Assembly: GCF_001465345.1 (NCBI RefSeq)
Contig: NZ_CP013655.1
Span: forward strand, 1,253,349 to 1,317,348
Length of the DNA stretch: 64,000 bases
Origin: Enterococcus rotai
GTDB taxonomy: Bacteria > Bacillota > Bacilli > Lactobacillales > Enterococcaceae
Reading direction: 5' to 3'
Shown: in pieces, positions 42,914-52,415 of the stretch
How the letters are laid out: every line of letters begins with the position of its first letter
Numbering within the stretch: the first letter of the stretch is position 1
Position numbers and translations under genes: made by a program
Notes under the pieces: generated by a model
What the model was told of the DNA's origin: nothing
What the model saw: the letters and a program-made list of their open reading frames with translations, nothing else
The model's database searches: none

Positions 42914-43705
42914 ATGCATTTAGCGGCGTATCAAATTATTCTTATTACGGTTTATGCTTTTATTGCAATTAATGATTCACTTATTTCAAATACGTTGACG
43001 CAACCTGCCATTGCCGGAATGATTTCGGGGATGATCATGGGGGATTTGAAAACAGGGTTGATGGTCGGTGGGACTTTACAGCTTATGCGTTTAGGAATTG
43101 CGGCATTTGGTGGAGCTTCTGTACCGGATTATTTTACTGGAGCGGTGCTTGGGACAGCCTTTGCGGTTATTTCAGGTAAGGGAGCTGAATATGGGATCGG
43201 TTTAGCTGTGCCAGTATCACTATTGATGTTACAGCTGGATGTTGTGGCACGGTTTTGTAATGTGTTTCTGTTGCATCGTGTCGACAAAGCAATCGATAAC
43301 ATGCAGGTCAAACGGATTCCACGTTTAGTATTGTCAGGTTCATTTTTATGGGGATTGTCTCGTGCTATCCCGATTTTATTGATGTTGTTAGTTGGAGATG
43401 CAGCAGTTACGACCATTACTGAAAATATGCCGGAATGGTTGATGACGGGTCTGAAAACAGCAGGTGGTGTTTTACCAGTGGTGGGTGTCGGGATTTTACT
43501 ACGTTACTTACCGACTAAACAATATATTCCTTATCTATTATTAGGATTCTTTTTGGCAGCTTATCTACAAGTACCAATGCTAGGTGTTTCAATCGTTGGA
43601 ATGGTAGCAGCTATGCTGGTATTTAAACGGGATAGTGACAAACCAGTAGCGCAAGCAAACGCTGGGACAAGCAACTTTGAAGGAGGATTTGATGGCGATG
43701 AGTAA
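42914..43705 (+). CDS. PTS mannose-family EIIC
   Basis: The 263-residue membrane protein has about seven helices and EIIC features of the mannose/sorbose family (QPAIAGMISGMIMGDLKTGLMVGGTLQLMRLGIAAFGGASVPD). With EIID it forms the sugar channel. The 546-base gap to EIIAB is filled by the structured repeats, so they lie within the operon transcript. The 3' end overlaps EIID by 14 bases. Confidence 0.92.
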   Translation: MHLAAYQIILITVYAFIAINDSLISNTLTQPAIAGMISGMIMGDLKTGLMVGGTLQLMRLGIAAFGGASVPDYFTGAVLGTAFAVISGKGAEYGIGLAVPVSLLMLQLDVVARFCNVFLLHRVDKAIDNMQVKRIPRLVLSGSFLWGLSRAIPILLMLLVGDAAVTTITENMPEWLMTGLKTAGGVLPVVGVGILLRYLPTKQYIPYLLLGFFLAAYLQVPMLGVSIVGMVAAMLVFKRDSDKPVAQANAGTSNFEGGFDGDE

Positions 43706-44498
43706 TCAAAAACTAACGAAACAAGAATTGAATGCAATCAGCTGGCGCTACATTTTAGGAAGTCAATTAAACTGGAACTATGAACGAATGATGAGTTCTG
43801 GCTATTTATATGGTATTTTACCGGTATTGAAAAAATTCTACGGACATGATGAACAACAATTCCAAGATATGATGCGCACGCACAATCAATTTTTTAATAC
43901 CAATGCTATTTTCGGAAACTTGATCATGGGGATCGATGTTGCGATTGAAGAACAAGATGGCTACAAAGCAAAAGACACGATCGTAGCGCTAAAAACAGCG
44001 TTGATGGGTTCCTTAGCAGGTGTTGGTGACTCATTGTTCCACGTGATTTGGGGAACGATTTTTGGTTCAGTTGCTGGAACCTTGGCACAAAATGGTTCGG
44101 TTGTGGGTTGTGTGATCTGGATCATTGCCAATATTGCGTTATTGTTTGGACGAGCTGCATTATTGCCACTTGGCTATAAACAAGGTGTCAAACTCGTAAC
44201 GACTTTAAAAGATAAATTATCGGCATTTACGAATGCTGCAACGGTTTTAGGGATCACTGTGATCGGTGCGTTGATTCCTTCAGTAATTAAAGCAACAGTG
44301 CCATTTGTCTATAAAAAAGATGGTGTTGAGCTAGTTATTCAAGATACATTAGATGCTATTTTGCCATCATTAGTCCCAATCCTTCTAGTCCTTTTGACTT
44401 ATTGGATGTTAGGGCAGAAAAAATTAAATTCAACTCGTGTGATCTGGATTATTTTGATTCTTTCGATTGCATTAAGTGCTTTTGGAATTTTGGGATAA
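43692..44498 (+). CDS. PTS mannose-family EIID
   Basis: The 268-residue membrane protein shows the EIID pattern: NWERMMSSGYLYGILPVLKKFYG-type N-terminal region, MGIDVAIEEQDG, ALMGSLAGVGDSLFHVIWGTI, and C-terminal membrane helices. It starts at 43692 behind GGAGG, inside the EIIC coding region. It completes the importer with EIIC and EIIAB. Confidence 0.92.
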   Translation: MAMSNQKLTKQELNAISWRYILGSQLNWNYERMMSSGYLYGILPVLKKFYGHDEQQFQDMMRTHNQFFNTNAIFGNLIMGIDVAIEEQDGYKAKDTIVALKTALMGSLAGVGDSLFHVIWGTIFGSVAGTLAQNGSVVGCVIWIIANIALLFGRAALLPLGYKQGVKLVTTLKDKLSAFTNAATVLGITVIGALIPSVIKATVPFVYKKDGVELVIQDTLDAILPSLVPILLVLLTYWMLGQKKLNSTRVIWIILILSIALSAFGILG

Positions 44499-44522
44499 TA
44501 AAACGCAGAAATAGGTGATTAG

Positions 44523-45167
44523 ATGAAACGAGTCAATATTTTATCTCGTTTAGAGAAAACAGGTGTGGTTGCAGTTGTCCGCGGTGCGACGAAAGAAGAA
44601 GCGTTAAAAGCTAGTCACGCAATTATTGAAGGTGGCATGACTGGTATTGAATTGACCTTCACTGTACCGCAAGCTGCTGAAGTGATCAAAGAATTAGTCG
44701 GGATTTATAGTGATCGTCCTGATATCGTCATTGGTGCAGGCACTGTACTAGATGCGGTAACTGCTCGTTTAGCGATTATGGCAGGTGCTCAATATGTCGT
44801 TAGTCCAAGTTTTAATCGGGAAACAGCGGAACTTTGTAATTTGTATCAAGTTCCATATTTGCCAGGCTGTATGACAATCACTGAAGTACAAGAGGCATTG
44901 AAAAGTGGAGCGGATATCGTGAAGCTATTTCCAGGTAGTGTTTATGGACCAAGTATTATCTCTGCTTTTATGGCGCCGATGCCTCAAGTGAGTATCATGC
45001 CGACAGGCGGTGTCAATTTAGACAACATGGCGGATTGGTTTAAAGCCGGAGCGGTAACTGTTGGTGTTGGTGGGGATTTATTGGCGCCAGCGACTTTCGG
45101 AGACTTCCAAAAAGTTACAGAAACAGCCCGTCTCTATATGGCGAAATTAAAAGAAATTAAGGGATGA
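44523..45167 (+). CDS. kdgA: 2-keto-3-deoxy-6-phosphogluconate aldolase
   Basis: The 214-residue aldolase splits KDPG into pyruvate and glyceraldehyde-3-phosphate. GIELTF carries the catalytic Glu and DIVKLFPG the Schiff-base Lys; MPTGGV is the phosphate-binding end. It is the last enzyme of the uronate route in this operon and follows EIID by 24 bases. Confidence 0.93.
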   Translation: MKRVNILSRLEKTGVVAVVRGATKEEALKASHAIIEGGMTGIELTFTVPQAAEVIKELVGIYSDRPDIVIGAGTVLDAVTARLAIMAGAQYVVSPSFNRETAELCNLYQVPYLPGCMTITEVQEALKSGADIVKLFPGSVYGPSIISAFMAPMPQVSIMPTGGVNLDNMADWFKAGAVTVGVGGDLLAPATFGDFQKVTETARLYMAKLKEIKG

Positions 45168-45171
45168 GCAG

Positions 45172-46170
45172 ATGGGAAAAGTCGTTACTTTAGGTGAAAT
45201 CATGTTGCGGTTATCAACGCAGTCGGGAAATCGTTTAGTTCAAAGTGACTCTTTGCAAGCTCATTATGGCGGTGGTGAGGCTAATGTCGCTATTTCTTTA
45301 GCAAATTATGGACATGAAGTTGTTTTTGCGAGTAAAGTACCGAATACAGCTTTAGGTGAGGCAGTTCGTAAGCATTTGTGGAGATATCATGTAGACACAC
45401 ATTATCTGTTAACCGGCGGCAAGCGACTCGGGACTTACTACCTGGAGACAGGTATTGGTGAACGGGCAGCCTCGGTTATTTATGACCGAGCAGGCTCAAG
45501 TTTTGCTGAAATGAAAGTACTTGAATGGGATTTAGCTACTTTATTTGATGATGTGGATATTTTTCATATTTCAGGTATTACACCGGCCCTATCAAAGCCT
45601 TGGCAGACAATGACCCTTGAATTAATGAAACAAGCAAAAAAAGCTGGCTGTAAAGTTAGTTTTGATTGTAATTATCGTAGTAAATTGTGGAGTTTGAAAG
45701 AAGCAGGACAACTGTTTACGCAAATTTTGCCTTATGTTGATTATTGTTCAGCTGGGAAACTGGATGCCGTTAACTTATTGGGCATTTCAGTCGATTCAGA
45801 TGAAGAATTAGCTTTTTATTATGAAAAAATGCAAGAACACTTTCCCAATATCCAACTGTTTTACTCAACGAAACGGACAGTCCGTTCAGCCAGTGCCAAC
45901 CAATTGATTGGGACACTTTGGTACAATCACCAGTATTACGAATCAGCAATTCATGAAATCAATCCGATTGTAGACCGAGTTGGAGCAGGCGATGCGTTTG
46001 CTGGTGGAATTTTACATGGTGTATTAGAACAAATGACGCCGCGAGCAACAGTCGATTTTGCTACTGCAGCAGCAGCTTTGAAGCATACGGTTTATGGAGA
46101 TTGTAATCAGTTCAGCAAAGAAGAAGTCGCTGATTTTTTAATATGCGGCTCAGGAAAAATAATACGATAG
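45172..46170 (+). CDS. kdgK: 2-keto-3-deoxygluconate kinase
   Basis: The 332-residue PfkB-family kinase phosphorylates KDG to KDPG. The N-terminal GEIMLRLST and GGGEANVAISLA, and the C-terminal signature DRVGAGDAFAGGILHG (with catalytic Asp), are present. It starts 4 bases after the aldolase stop. Confidence 0.92.
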   Translation: MGKVVTLGEIMLRLSTQSGNRLVQSDSLQAHYGGGEANVAISLANYGHEVVFASKVPNTALGEAVRKHLWRYHVDTHYLLTGGKRLGTYYLETGIGERAASVIYDRAGSSFAEMKVLEWDLATLFDDVDIFHISGITPALSKPWQTMTLELMKQAKKAGCKVSFDCNYRSKLWSLKEAGQLFTQILPYVDYCSAGKLDAVNLLGISVDSDEELAFYYEKMQEHFPNIQLFYSTKRTVRSASANQLIGTLWYNHQYYESAIHEINPIVDRVGAGDAFAGGILHGVLEQMTPRATVDFATAAAALKHTVYGDCNQFSKEEVADFLICGSGKIIR

Positions 46171-46183
46171 AGGAGTATGAATT

Positions 46184-47026
46184 ATGCAAAATATGGACAA
46201 TAGATATACGCATAGTCCGGAAGATATCCGTCACTATTCAACAGAAGAATTACGTAGAGAGTTTTTAGTCGAAAAAGTGTTTACACCAGGCGAAATCAGC
46301 TTGACGTATACACACAATGATCGAATGATCTTTGGTGGAGTAACGCCAACAACAGAACCATTAGAGATTGTGTTAACGAAAGAATTAGGTGTTGACTACT
46401 TCTTAGAACGTCGAGAATTAGGAGTAATCAATATCGGTGGTTCAGGCTCGATCACAATTGATGGTCAAACCGAATCTATGAAAAAGCAAGATGGTTATTA
46501 TATCGGAAAAGAAACCAAACAAGTGATTTTTCAGTCAGATGATCCCAAAAATCCAGCTAAGTTTTATGTGAATAGCGTTCCAGCACATCATAAATACCCG
46601 AATGTGAAAATCAGTATCGATCAAATCAAACCGATGGAAACAGGAGAAGCGTTAACCTTAAACAAACGTAAAATCTATCAATACATTCATCCAAATGTTT
46701 GTGAAAGCTGTCAACTTCAAATGGGCTACACAGTCTTGGAACCAGGTAGCTCGTGGAATACAATGCCTTGTCATACACACGTTCGTCGGATGGAAGCTTA
46801 TCTTTATTTTGATTACGCAAACGAAGACACTCGTGTATTCCATATGATGGGTAAACCAGATGAAACCAAGCATTTAGTTGTCGCTAATGAACAAGCGATC
46901 ATTTCACCAAGTTGGTCGATCCACTCAGGTGTGGGGACAGGGGATTATACATTTATCTGGTCAATGTGCGGCGAAAATATCACGTATACAGACATGGATA
47001 TGGTGCCGATGGATCAACTAAAATAG
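46184..47026 (+). CDS. kduI: 5-keto-4-deoxyuronate isomerase KduI
   Basis: The 280-residue cupin isomerase converts 4-deoxy-5-ketouronate to the 2,5-diketo acid. CHTHVRRMEAYLYFD carries the metal-binding His and Glu residues, and SWSIHSGVGTGDYTFIWSMCGEN matches the C-terminal cupin. It acts on the product released by GH88. Confidence 0.95.
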   Translation: MQNMDNRYTHSPEDIRHYSTEELRREFLVEKVFTPGEISLTYTHNDRMIFGGVTPTTEPLEIVLTKELGVDYFLERRELGVINIGGSGSITIDGQTESMKKQDGYYIGKETKQVIFQSDDPKNPAKFYVNSVPAHHKYPNVKISIDQIKPMETGEALTLNKRKIYQYIHPNVCESCQLQMGYTVLEPGSSWNTMPCHTHVRRMEAYLYFDYANEDTRVFHMMGKPDETKHLVVANEQAIISPSWSIHSGVGTGDYTFIWSMCGENITYTDMDMVPMDQLK

Positions 47027-47041
47027 AAAAGAGGAATACAA

Positions 47042-47845
47042 ATGAACTTTAATATGGATATGTTCCGTTTAGATGGGAAAGTAGCGTTAGTAACAGGCGC
47101 TGTACACGGTATTGGCTTTGAAATTGCTAAGTCATTAGCTGCAGCTGGCGCTACGATCGTTTTTAATAATCTATCTCAAGAATCTGTAGATAAAGGACTA
47201 GCTCTTTACCAAGAAGCAGGGATCAAGGCACGAGGATACGCTTGTGATGTAACAGACGAAGAGGCGGTTCAAGCGACAGTCCAACAAATCAAAGAAGAGG
47301 TTGGCTCGATCGATATTTTGGTGAACAATGCGGGAATCATCAAACGAATTCCCATGATCGAAATGTCGGCGGCAGAATTTAGACAAGTGGTCGATGTGGA
47401 TTTGAATGCGCCTTTTATTATGGCTAAAGCAGTCATTCCAGATATGATCGAAAAAGGCGGCGGCAAGATCATTAATATTTGTTCAATGATGAGTGAGCTG
47501 GGCAGAGAAACAGTCAGTGCTTATGCGGCAGCTAAAGGCGGTCTTAAAATGTTGACGAAAAATATTGCTTCTGAATACGGTCAATATAATATTCAGTGTA
47601 ACGGTATTGGACCTGGCTACATTGCGACACCGCAAACAGCACCGCTAAGAGAGAAACAAGAAAACGGTGAACGGCATCCTTTCGATCAATTTATCGTAGG
47701 ACGAACACCAGCAGCTCGTTGGGGCGAACCAGTCGACTTAAGTGGTCCAGCAGTTTTCTTAGCTTCAAGTGCATCAGACTTTGTGAATGGACACATTTTA
47801 TACGTTGATGGTGGTATTTTAGCGTATATTGGCAAACAACCGTAA
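47042..47845 (+). CDS. kduD: 2-deoxy-D-gluconate 3-dehydrogenase/diketo-uronate reductase KduD
   Basis: The 267-residue SDR enzyme has the cofactor loop TGAVHGIG, NNAGI, and catalytic residues in the SMMSE...YAAAKGG motif. It reduces the KduI product to 2-keto-3-deoxygluconate. It follows kduI by 15 bases and completes the uronate pathway. Confidence 0.93.
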   Translation: MNFNMDMFRLDGKVALVTGAVHGIGFEIAKSLAAAGATIVFNNLSQESVDKGLALYQEAGIKARGYACDVTDEEAVQATVQQIKEEVGSIDILVNNAGIIKRIPMIEMSAAEFRQVVDVDLNAPFIMAKAVIPDMIEKGGGKIINICSMMSELGRETVSAYAAAKGGLKMLTKNIASEYGQYNIQCNGIGPGYIATPQTAPLREKQENGERHPFDQFIVGRTPAARWGEPVDLSGPAVFLASSASDFVNGHILYVDGGILAYIGKQP

Positions 47846-47914
47846 ACGACTTATAATAGTAGAAAGAGCAACCCATGATCGCCAATCGTATTATGGGTTC
47901 TCACTTATAAATAT

Positions 47915-47930
47915 ATGAAAGCGTTTGCTT
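47915..47930 (+). promoter_or_regulatory. cre-like site upstream of the PL8 gene
   Basis: ATGAAAGCGTTTGCTT fits the catabolite-response consensus except at the last CA dinucleotide (CT). It is 26 bases before the PL8 start codon, so catabolite repression of the secreted lyase is likely. Confidence 0.6.
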
Positions 47931-47956
47931 TTTAATCAGAGAAGGAGGGTACAATA

Positions 47957-50900
47957 ATGATCAATAGATCTAAAAAATGGCTGTGTATTGTAGGCTGTTC
48001 ACTTTTACTTGGTAGTTTTTCTAATGCATTGAGTGGTGAGAGTTTTGCTGAGGAAGTAACTCAAGTCCAGACTGGTGTTTACGAATCAGATTTTGCCAAT
48101 CAACTGGGAGAATGGCAAGATGTTGTTGGAAAAGCTGACAAGGCAAGTACAGCTAATGGGTTGATTATTGGAAATACAAAACAAGGAACAAATTTAGAGT
48201 CTGTCTCCTTAAATAAAAATGCCGGAAGTAAAAGTGCTGGTGATCTGGAATATACATTTTTATATGAAGGACAAACGAATTTTGGGTTAGTCTTTCGCGC
48301 TGATTCGCAAGATTCAAAAAAATGGCAATCTTTCGCTTATACTCGAGATGGGCAATGGCAATTAGGACAACCTGGAGGAAAATGGATCACAACGATTACT
48401 GGGCCTAAATTGATTTCAGGGCAACGCTATAAAATATTGATCCGTTATGAAGGAAAGAGCTTCAAAGCGTTTTTGAATGATCAACTGTTATATGAAAATA
48501 ATGAAGTGATTTACCCGAATACTTCTACGAGCATTGATGGTGATTGGGAAGGATATGTAGGGATTCGCCTTTTTGGCAATCTATCAAAACTAAACGTCCT
48601 GTCAATGCGTAGTGGTGCAGTTGGGAGTCTTCCTGTTGAAAATAACCTAAGCGATTATGCGGCTTTAAAAGAAAAATGGAAAAATCAATTAGTTTCTGAT
48701 CAGTATGACGAAACCAATACGACCGTTGTAAACTACGTTAAAAAACTTTCAGAAGAAGCGGAGCAATTATATCAAACCTTAAATAAAGACCCAAATCGAA
48801 CATATCTTTGGCCAATCGAGCAAGGGAACACAGCTTCAGCAGATTTGACGACACAATTTACTAAATTACAAAAACTTGCTTTAGCCTATGGAACAAAAGG
48901 GAGTGCCTTTTATCATGATCCGCAGATAGCTACTGCAATCAACGACGGCTTAGATTTTATGGTGACAAAAAAAGGCTACGACGGGAAGAAATATCATGGC
49001 AATTGGTGGGATTGGCAGATCGGTGTGCCACAAAAATTTGTTGGTATTTTAATGATTTTAGGAGATCAAGTACCACAGGCTAAACAACAGCAGTATACGG
49101 AAGCTGTGAGCGGCTACGTGCCTGATCCGTTTAAACAATTGTATACCAAAGCTCAAGGAACGTTTGTCGATCTAGCATTTATTCCTAACTTTGTAACTTC
49201 AGGAGCGAATCGTACAGATTTAGCTCAAACTGTTTTAGCGTTGGGCATTTTACAAGAAAATGATGGGAAAATCAGTCAAGCATCTAGTAGCATTGTTGAT
49301 GTTTTCAAATTAGTGACCAAAGGCGACGGTTTTTATCAAGATGGTTCATTTATTCAGCATAATAATATTCCCTATACAGGATCATATGGCAATGTGCTGA
49401 TGAAAGGTGTGGGCCAAATCTTAGCAATCACTAAAGATTCTAAATTTGAAATGGAACCAGCGATTGTTCAAGCATTTGTTGAAAATGTTGACAAGGCATT
49501 TATTCCTTTGATCTATCAAGGCGAAATGTTACCAGGTGTCAATGGTCGTTCGATCTCTAGAGCGCCAGCTAAAACGAAAACAGGTTATGGTTCCACAACA
49601 CTTTATAATTTATTGATTGTCTCAAAATTTGCTCCAACGGAATACCAAACGAAATTTAAAGAAGCTGCTAAATATTGGATGAAAGAAAATCCAACCTATT
49701 ATTTGACTAATGCAAGAGATTATAATGATTTACAAATGACTATGTCTGTGTTGGGTGATGACTCAATTGCTGGAGAGACATTGCCATTTGTCGGGACAAA
49801 AATGTATGCCTCAATGGACCGATTTGTTCAAAGAACACCCAATTACATGATGGGTTTAAGTTTGTATTCAAGTAGAATTTCTTCCTTTGAAGCAGGCAAT
49901 AAAGAAAATAAACGTGGTTGGCATACAGCGGATGGTATGGTGTATTTGTATAATGATGATGAAGTACAATTTAATTCTGCTTATTGGCCAACAGTCGATC
50001 CTTATCGGTTACCTGGTACAACCGTAGATACCGTTCCTTTAAAGGATGAAGTTTCCGCATTCACAACGGTCACCTCTAAAGAAAAATGGGTTGGCGGCGT
50101 AGCGCTAGATGATCAAGCTGTTGTAGGAATGGCGTTGAATAAAACAGGAACAAAAAATAATGGGACCGTGTTACCAATGAATCTCCAAGGAAAAAAATCA
50201 TGGTTTGTAGTAGATGGACAAATTGTTGCATTAGGCGCGGGAATCAAAGGAGATACGACAGCTTCGATTGAAACGATTGTCGATAATCGTCTATTAAATG
50301 ACAACTATACCTATGACGTACTGTCAAATAATGGTGTGATTCAACAAGAAAAAGAACGCAGTACGAAAGAATGGCTACTATTAAAATCGGATCATCAAAA
50401 TGCGAATATTGGCTACTATTTCCCGGAGAATGCAACAGTGGATGTAATCAGTGAAGTTCGTAAAGGATCGTATACAGAAATCAATGAAGCTTTTCCTAGT
50501 AACGATCAATACACTGGAAACTATCGCAAGTTTGTACTAGATCACGGGAAAAATCCAGCGAATGAGCAGTATGCATATGTAACCTTGCCAGGAATCGATG
50601 AAGCAGGTCTAAAAAAATATGCAGCAGAAAAACCTGTAACAGTTTTGGCTAATTCAGCGGATATTCAAGCTGTAGAGTTGAAAAAATCCAATTACTTAGG
50701 TGTGAATATCTGGAAAGAGACTGGTGGCAGCATAGCGGGAATCACGTCGAACAAGGCGGTGTCTTTATTGAAGAAAACAAACGAAGGCAAGAAAACCTAT
50801 GTATTAGCAGAGCCAACGCAATCAAATGTCGTGATGACAGTCAAAATACCTAAAGACTTCCAGAAAATTATGACGCTAAGTGAAGGGATCAACTATGACG

Positions 50901-50971
50901 AATCCACTGATACCTTTACGATTCATTTCGAGAACGCAGGTGGAAGTAGTAAACAAATCGTTGTAGAGTAA
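47957..50971 (+). CDS. Secreted polysaccharide lyase family 8 (hyaluronate/chondroitin lyase type)
   Basis: The 1004-residue protein has a signal peptide (about 1-31), an N-terminal concanavalin-like carbohydrate-binding region (about 35-225), then the PL8 alpha-barrel with GNWWDWQIGVPQ and the catalytic His and Tyr in SFIQHNNIPYTGSYG, Arg in NGRSISR, and beta-sheet C-terminal domains. It should cut uronic-acid-containing polymers by beta-elimination to unsaturated disaccharides for the PTS. There is no LPxTG, so it is released or held non-covalently. Which polymer (hyaluronan, chondroitin or other) is not fixed. Confidence 0.9.
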   Translation: MINRSKKWLCIVGCSLLLGSFSNALSGESFAEEVTQVQTGVYESDFANQLGEWQDVVGKADKASTANGLIIGNTKQGTNLESVSLNKNAGSKSAGDLEYTFLYEGQTNFGLVFRADSQDSKKWQSFAYTRDGQWQLGQPGGKWITTITGPKLISGQRYKILIRYEGKSFKAFLNDQLLYENNEVIYPNTSTSIDGDWEGYVGIRLFGNLSKLNVLSMRSGAVGSLPVENNLSDYAALKEKWKNQLVSDQYDETNTTVVNYVKKLSEEAEQLYQTLNKDPNRTYLWPIEQGNTASADLTTQFTKLQKLALAYGTKGSAFYHDPQIATAINDGLDFMVTKKGYDGKKYHGNWWDWQIGVPQKFVGILMILGDQVPQAKQQQYTEAVSGYVPDPFKQLYTKAQGTFVDLAFIPNFVTSGANRTDLAQTVLALGILQENDGKISQASSSIVDVFKLVTKGDGFYQDGSFIQHNNIPYTGSYGNVLMKGVGQILAITKDSKFEMEPAIVQAFVENVDKAFIPLIYQGEMLPGVNGRSISRAPAKTKTGYGSTTLYNLLIVSKFAPTEYQTKFKEAAKYWMKENPTYYLTNARDYNDLQMTMSVLGDDSIAGETLPFVGTKMYASMDRFVQRTPNYMMGLSLYSSRISSFEAGNKENKRGWHTADGMVYLYNDDEVQFNSAYWPTVDPYRLPGTTVDTVPLKDEVSAFTTVTSKEKWVGGVALDDQAVVGMALNKTGTKNNGTVLPMNLQGKKSWFVVDGQIVALGAGIKGDTTASIETIVDNRLLNDNYTYDVLSNNGVIQQEKERSTKEWLLLKSDHQNANIGYYFPENATVDVISEVRKGSYTEINEAFPSNDQYTGNYRKFVLDHGKNPANEQYAYVTLPGIDEAGLKKYAAEKPVTVLANSADIQAVELKKSNYLGVNIWKETGGSIAGITSNKAVSLLKKTNEGKKTYVLAEPTQSNVVMTVKIPKDFQKIMTLSEGINYDESTDTFTIHFENAGGSSKQIVVE

Positions 50972-50984
50972 ATAAGTAAAAAAT

Positions 50985-51042
50985 GATTTCTAGTCTGACT
51001 TCCCTAAGTAATAAGGAATGTTTAGGCTAGAAATCGTTTTTT
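50985..51042 (+). terminator. Terminator after the PL8 gene
   Basis: GATTTCTAG (50985-50993) pairs with CTAGAAATC (51027-51035), followed by seven T. The loop is long (33 bases). Confidence 0.75.
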
Positions 51043-51074
51043 TAAAGCAGAATAAAATAAAGTGATTTTATTTG

Positions 51075-51126
51075 TTGACATTTTTAAAGAATCGCAGTAA
51101 GATTTAAATGTAACTTAGAATGTTAC
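51075..51126 (+). promoter_or_regulatory. Promoter and operator of the Rrf2 gene
   Basis: TTGACA (51075-51080) and TAAGAT (51098-51103) are 17 bases apart. GTAACttagaatGTTAC (51110-51126) is an inverted repeat over the transcription start, probably the site for Rrf2 autorepression. Confidence 0.72.
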
Positions 51127-51146
51127 TAAGAGTTGGAGTGATAGAC

Positions 51147-51569
51147 ATGGCCATGTCGACGAAATTAAGTGTCGCAATCCACATTCTCAGTTTGATTGAG
51201 ATCGGACCACCCGATCGTGTCAATTCTGAATTGATTGCATCAAGTGTAAATACCAATCCGGTTGTCGTCAGAAGGTTGATGAGTAAACTAAAAAAAGCTG
51301 GACTTATCCACACAAGCAGAGGCGCAACTCAAACCTATTTGTTGAAAAAACCAGAAGATATTTCTCTGTATGATGTTTATGAAGCCGTCGAGTTAGATCA
51401 TGAAGTATTCAACATTCATCAAAATCCTAATCCGAACTGCCTTGTTGGAGCGAATATCCAATCTGCTTTAGAAGAACAATATAGTAAAGTGCAGCAAAGC
51501 ATGGAAGCCGAATTAAAAGAAATTGCCTTAGCTGATGTGATTCATCAAATTAAGCAACAAGAGACTTAA
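51147..51569 (+). CDS. Rrf2-family regulator (YwnA-like)
   Basis: The 140-residue winged-helix protein has the Rrf2 domain: STKLSVAIHILSLIE, NPVVVRRLMSKLKKAGLIHTSRGATQTYLL. It lacks the three-cysteine iron-sulfur cluster ligands of IscR or NsrR, so it is of the YwnA or CymR type. It is followed by an NAD(P)-binding protein like YwnB, the same pair as in Bacillus. The start at 51147 has a purine-rich site; 51120 does not. Confidence 0.83.
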   Translation: MAMSTKLSVAIHILSLIEIGPPDRVNSELIASSVNTNPVVVRRLMSKLKKAGLIHTSRGATQTYLLKKPEDISLYDVYEAVELDHEVFNIHQNPNPNCLVGANIQSALEEQYSKVQQSMEAELKEIALADVIHQIKQQET

Positions 51570-51639
51570 ACGTGTCTCTTCTCTTTTTAAGAGTAAATGT
51601 AACAAAAAAAGTTTCATTATAAGAAAGGAAGAATAGAAC

Positions 51640-52263
51640 ATGAAAGTAGCAATTTTAGGAGCAAACGGTAAAGCAGGTTCAGCAATTTTGGAAGAAGCAA
51701 AAAAACGCGGATTAGACGTAACAGCGATCGTTCGTGATGCAGAAAAAATTACAGATGGTACACCCGTTATCGAAAAAGATGTATACAGTTTAACAACAGA
51801 AGATGTGCAAGGGTTTGACGTTTTAGTTAGTGCGTTAGGATTCTGGGGTGATGTTAGTGAATTTACTGGCTCAACCCAACATTTGATCGATATTTTAACA
51901 AATACAAAAACACGTTTGTTGGTTGTCGGTGGTGCCGGAAGTTTATTTGTAAATTCAGAACACACTGTTCGCTTGAGTGAAACACCAGATTTTCCAGAAG
52001 CATTTAAGCCATTAGCAACAGCTATGGGTAAAGGGTTGGACTTACTAGAAGCTGCGAAAGATATTAACTGGACCTACATTAGTCCAGCAGCTGAATTTGA
52101 TGCGGAAGGTCCTGCAACAGGTAAATATGTTGCGGCTGGCGAAGAATTAGAAACGGATCAAACTGGTAAGAGTTATATCTCTTATGCTGATTATGCAATT
52201 GCAATGGTGGATGAAATTGAAAAAAATGTACATCCAAACCAACGTTTTAGTGTTCATCAATAA
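51640..52263 (+). CDS. NAD(P)-binding oxidoreductase-like protein (YwnB-like)
   Basis: The 207-residue protein has a Rossmann fold with GANGKAGSAI at the start, VSALGF and VVGGAGSL segments, and the NmrA/atypical SDR pattern. It probably binds NADPH and may act as a redox sensor or reductase. It follows an Rrf2-type regulator and is probably controlled by it. Confidence 0.83.
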   Translation: MKVAILGANGKAGSAILEEAKKRGLDVTAIVRDAEKITDGTPVIEKDVYSLTTEDVQGFDVLVSALGFWGDVSEFTGSTQHLIDILTNTKTRLLVVGGAGSLFVNSEHTVRLSETPDFPEAFKPLATAMGKGLDLLEAAKDINWTYISPAAEFDAEGPATGKYVAAGEELETDQTGKSYISYADYAIAMVDEIEKNVHPNQRFSVHQ

Positions 52264-52273
52264 AAAATGAAAT

Positions 52274-52319
52274 AATAGCCTGGGATATAACTTAAAAAGT
52301 TATATTTCAGGCTATTTTT
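52274..52319. terminator. Terminator after the YwnB-like gene
   Basis: The stem AATAGCCTG, ATATAACTT with AAGTTATAT, CAGGCTATT is nearly complete and followed by T; A-rich on the other side. Confidence 0.85.
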
Positions 52320-52415
52320 ATCCGAATAAATGGTGGGAGTAGAAGCACCTAATTGGTTAGATTAGTTTGGGCGTCTCATTGTAACATGTCTGTATGACTC
52401 TGTTTTTAGTGGTGA

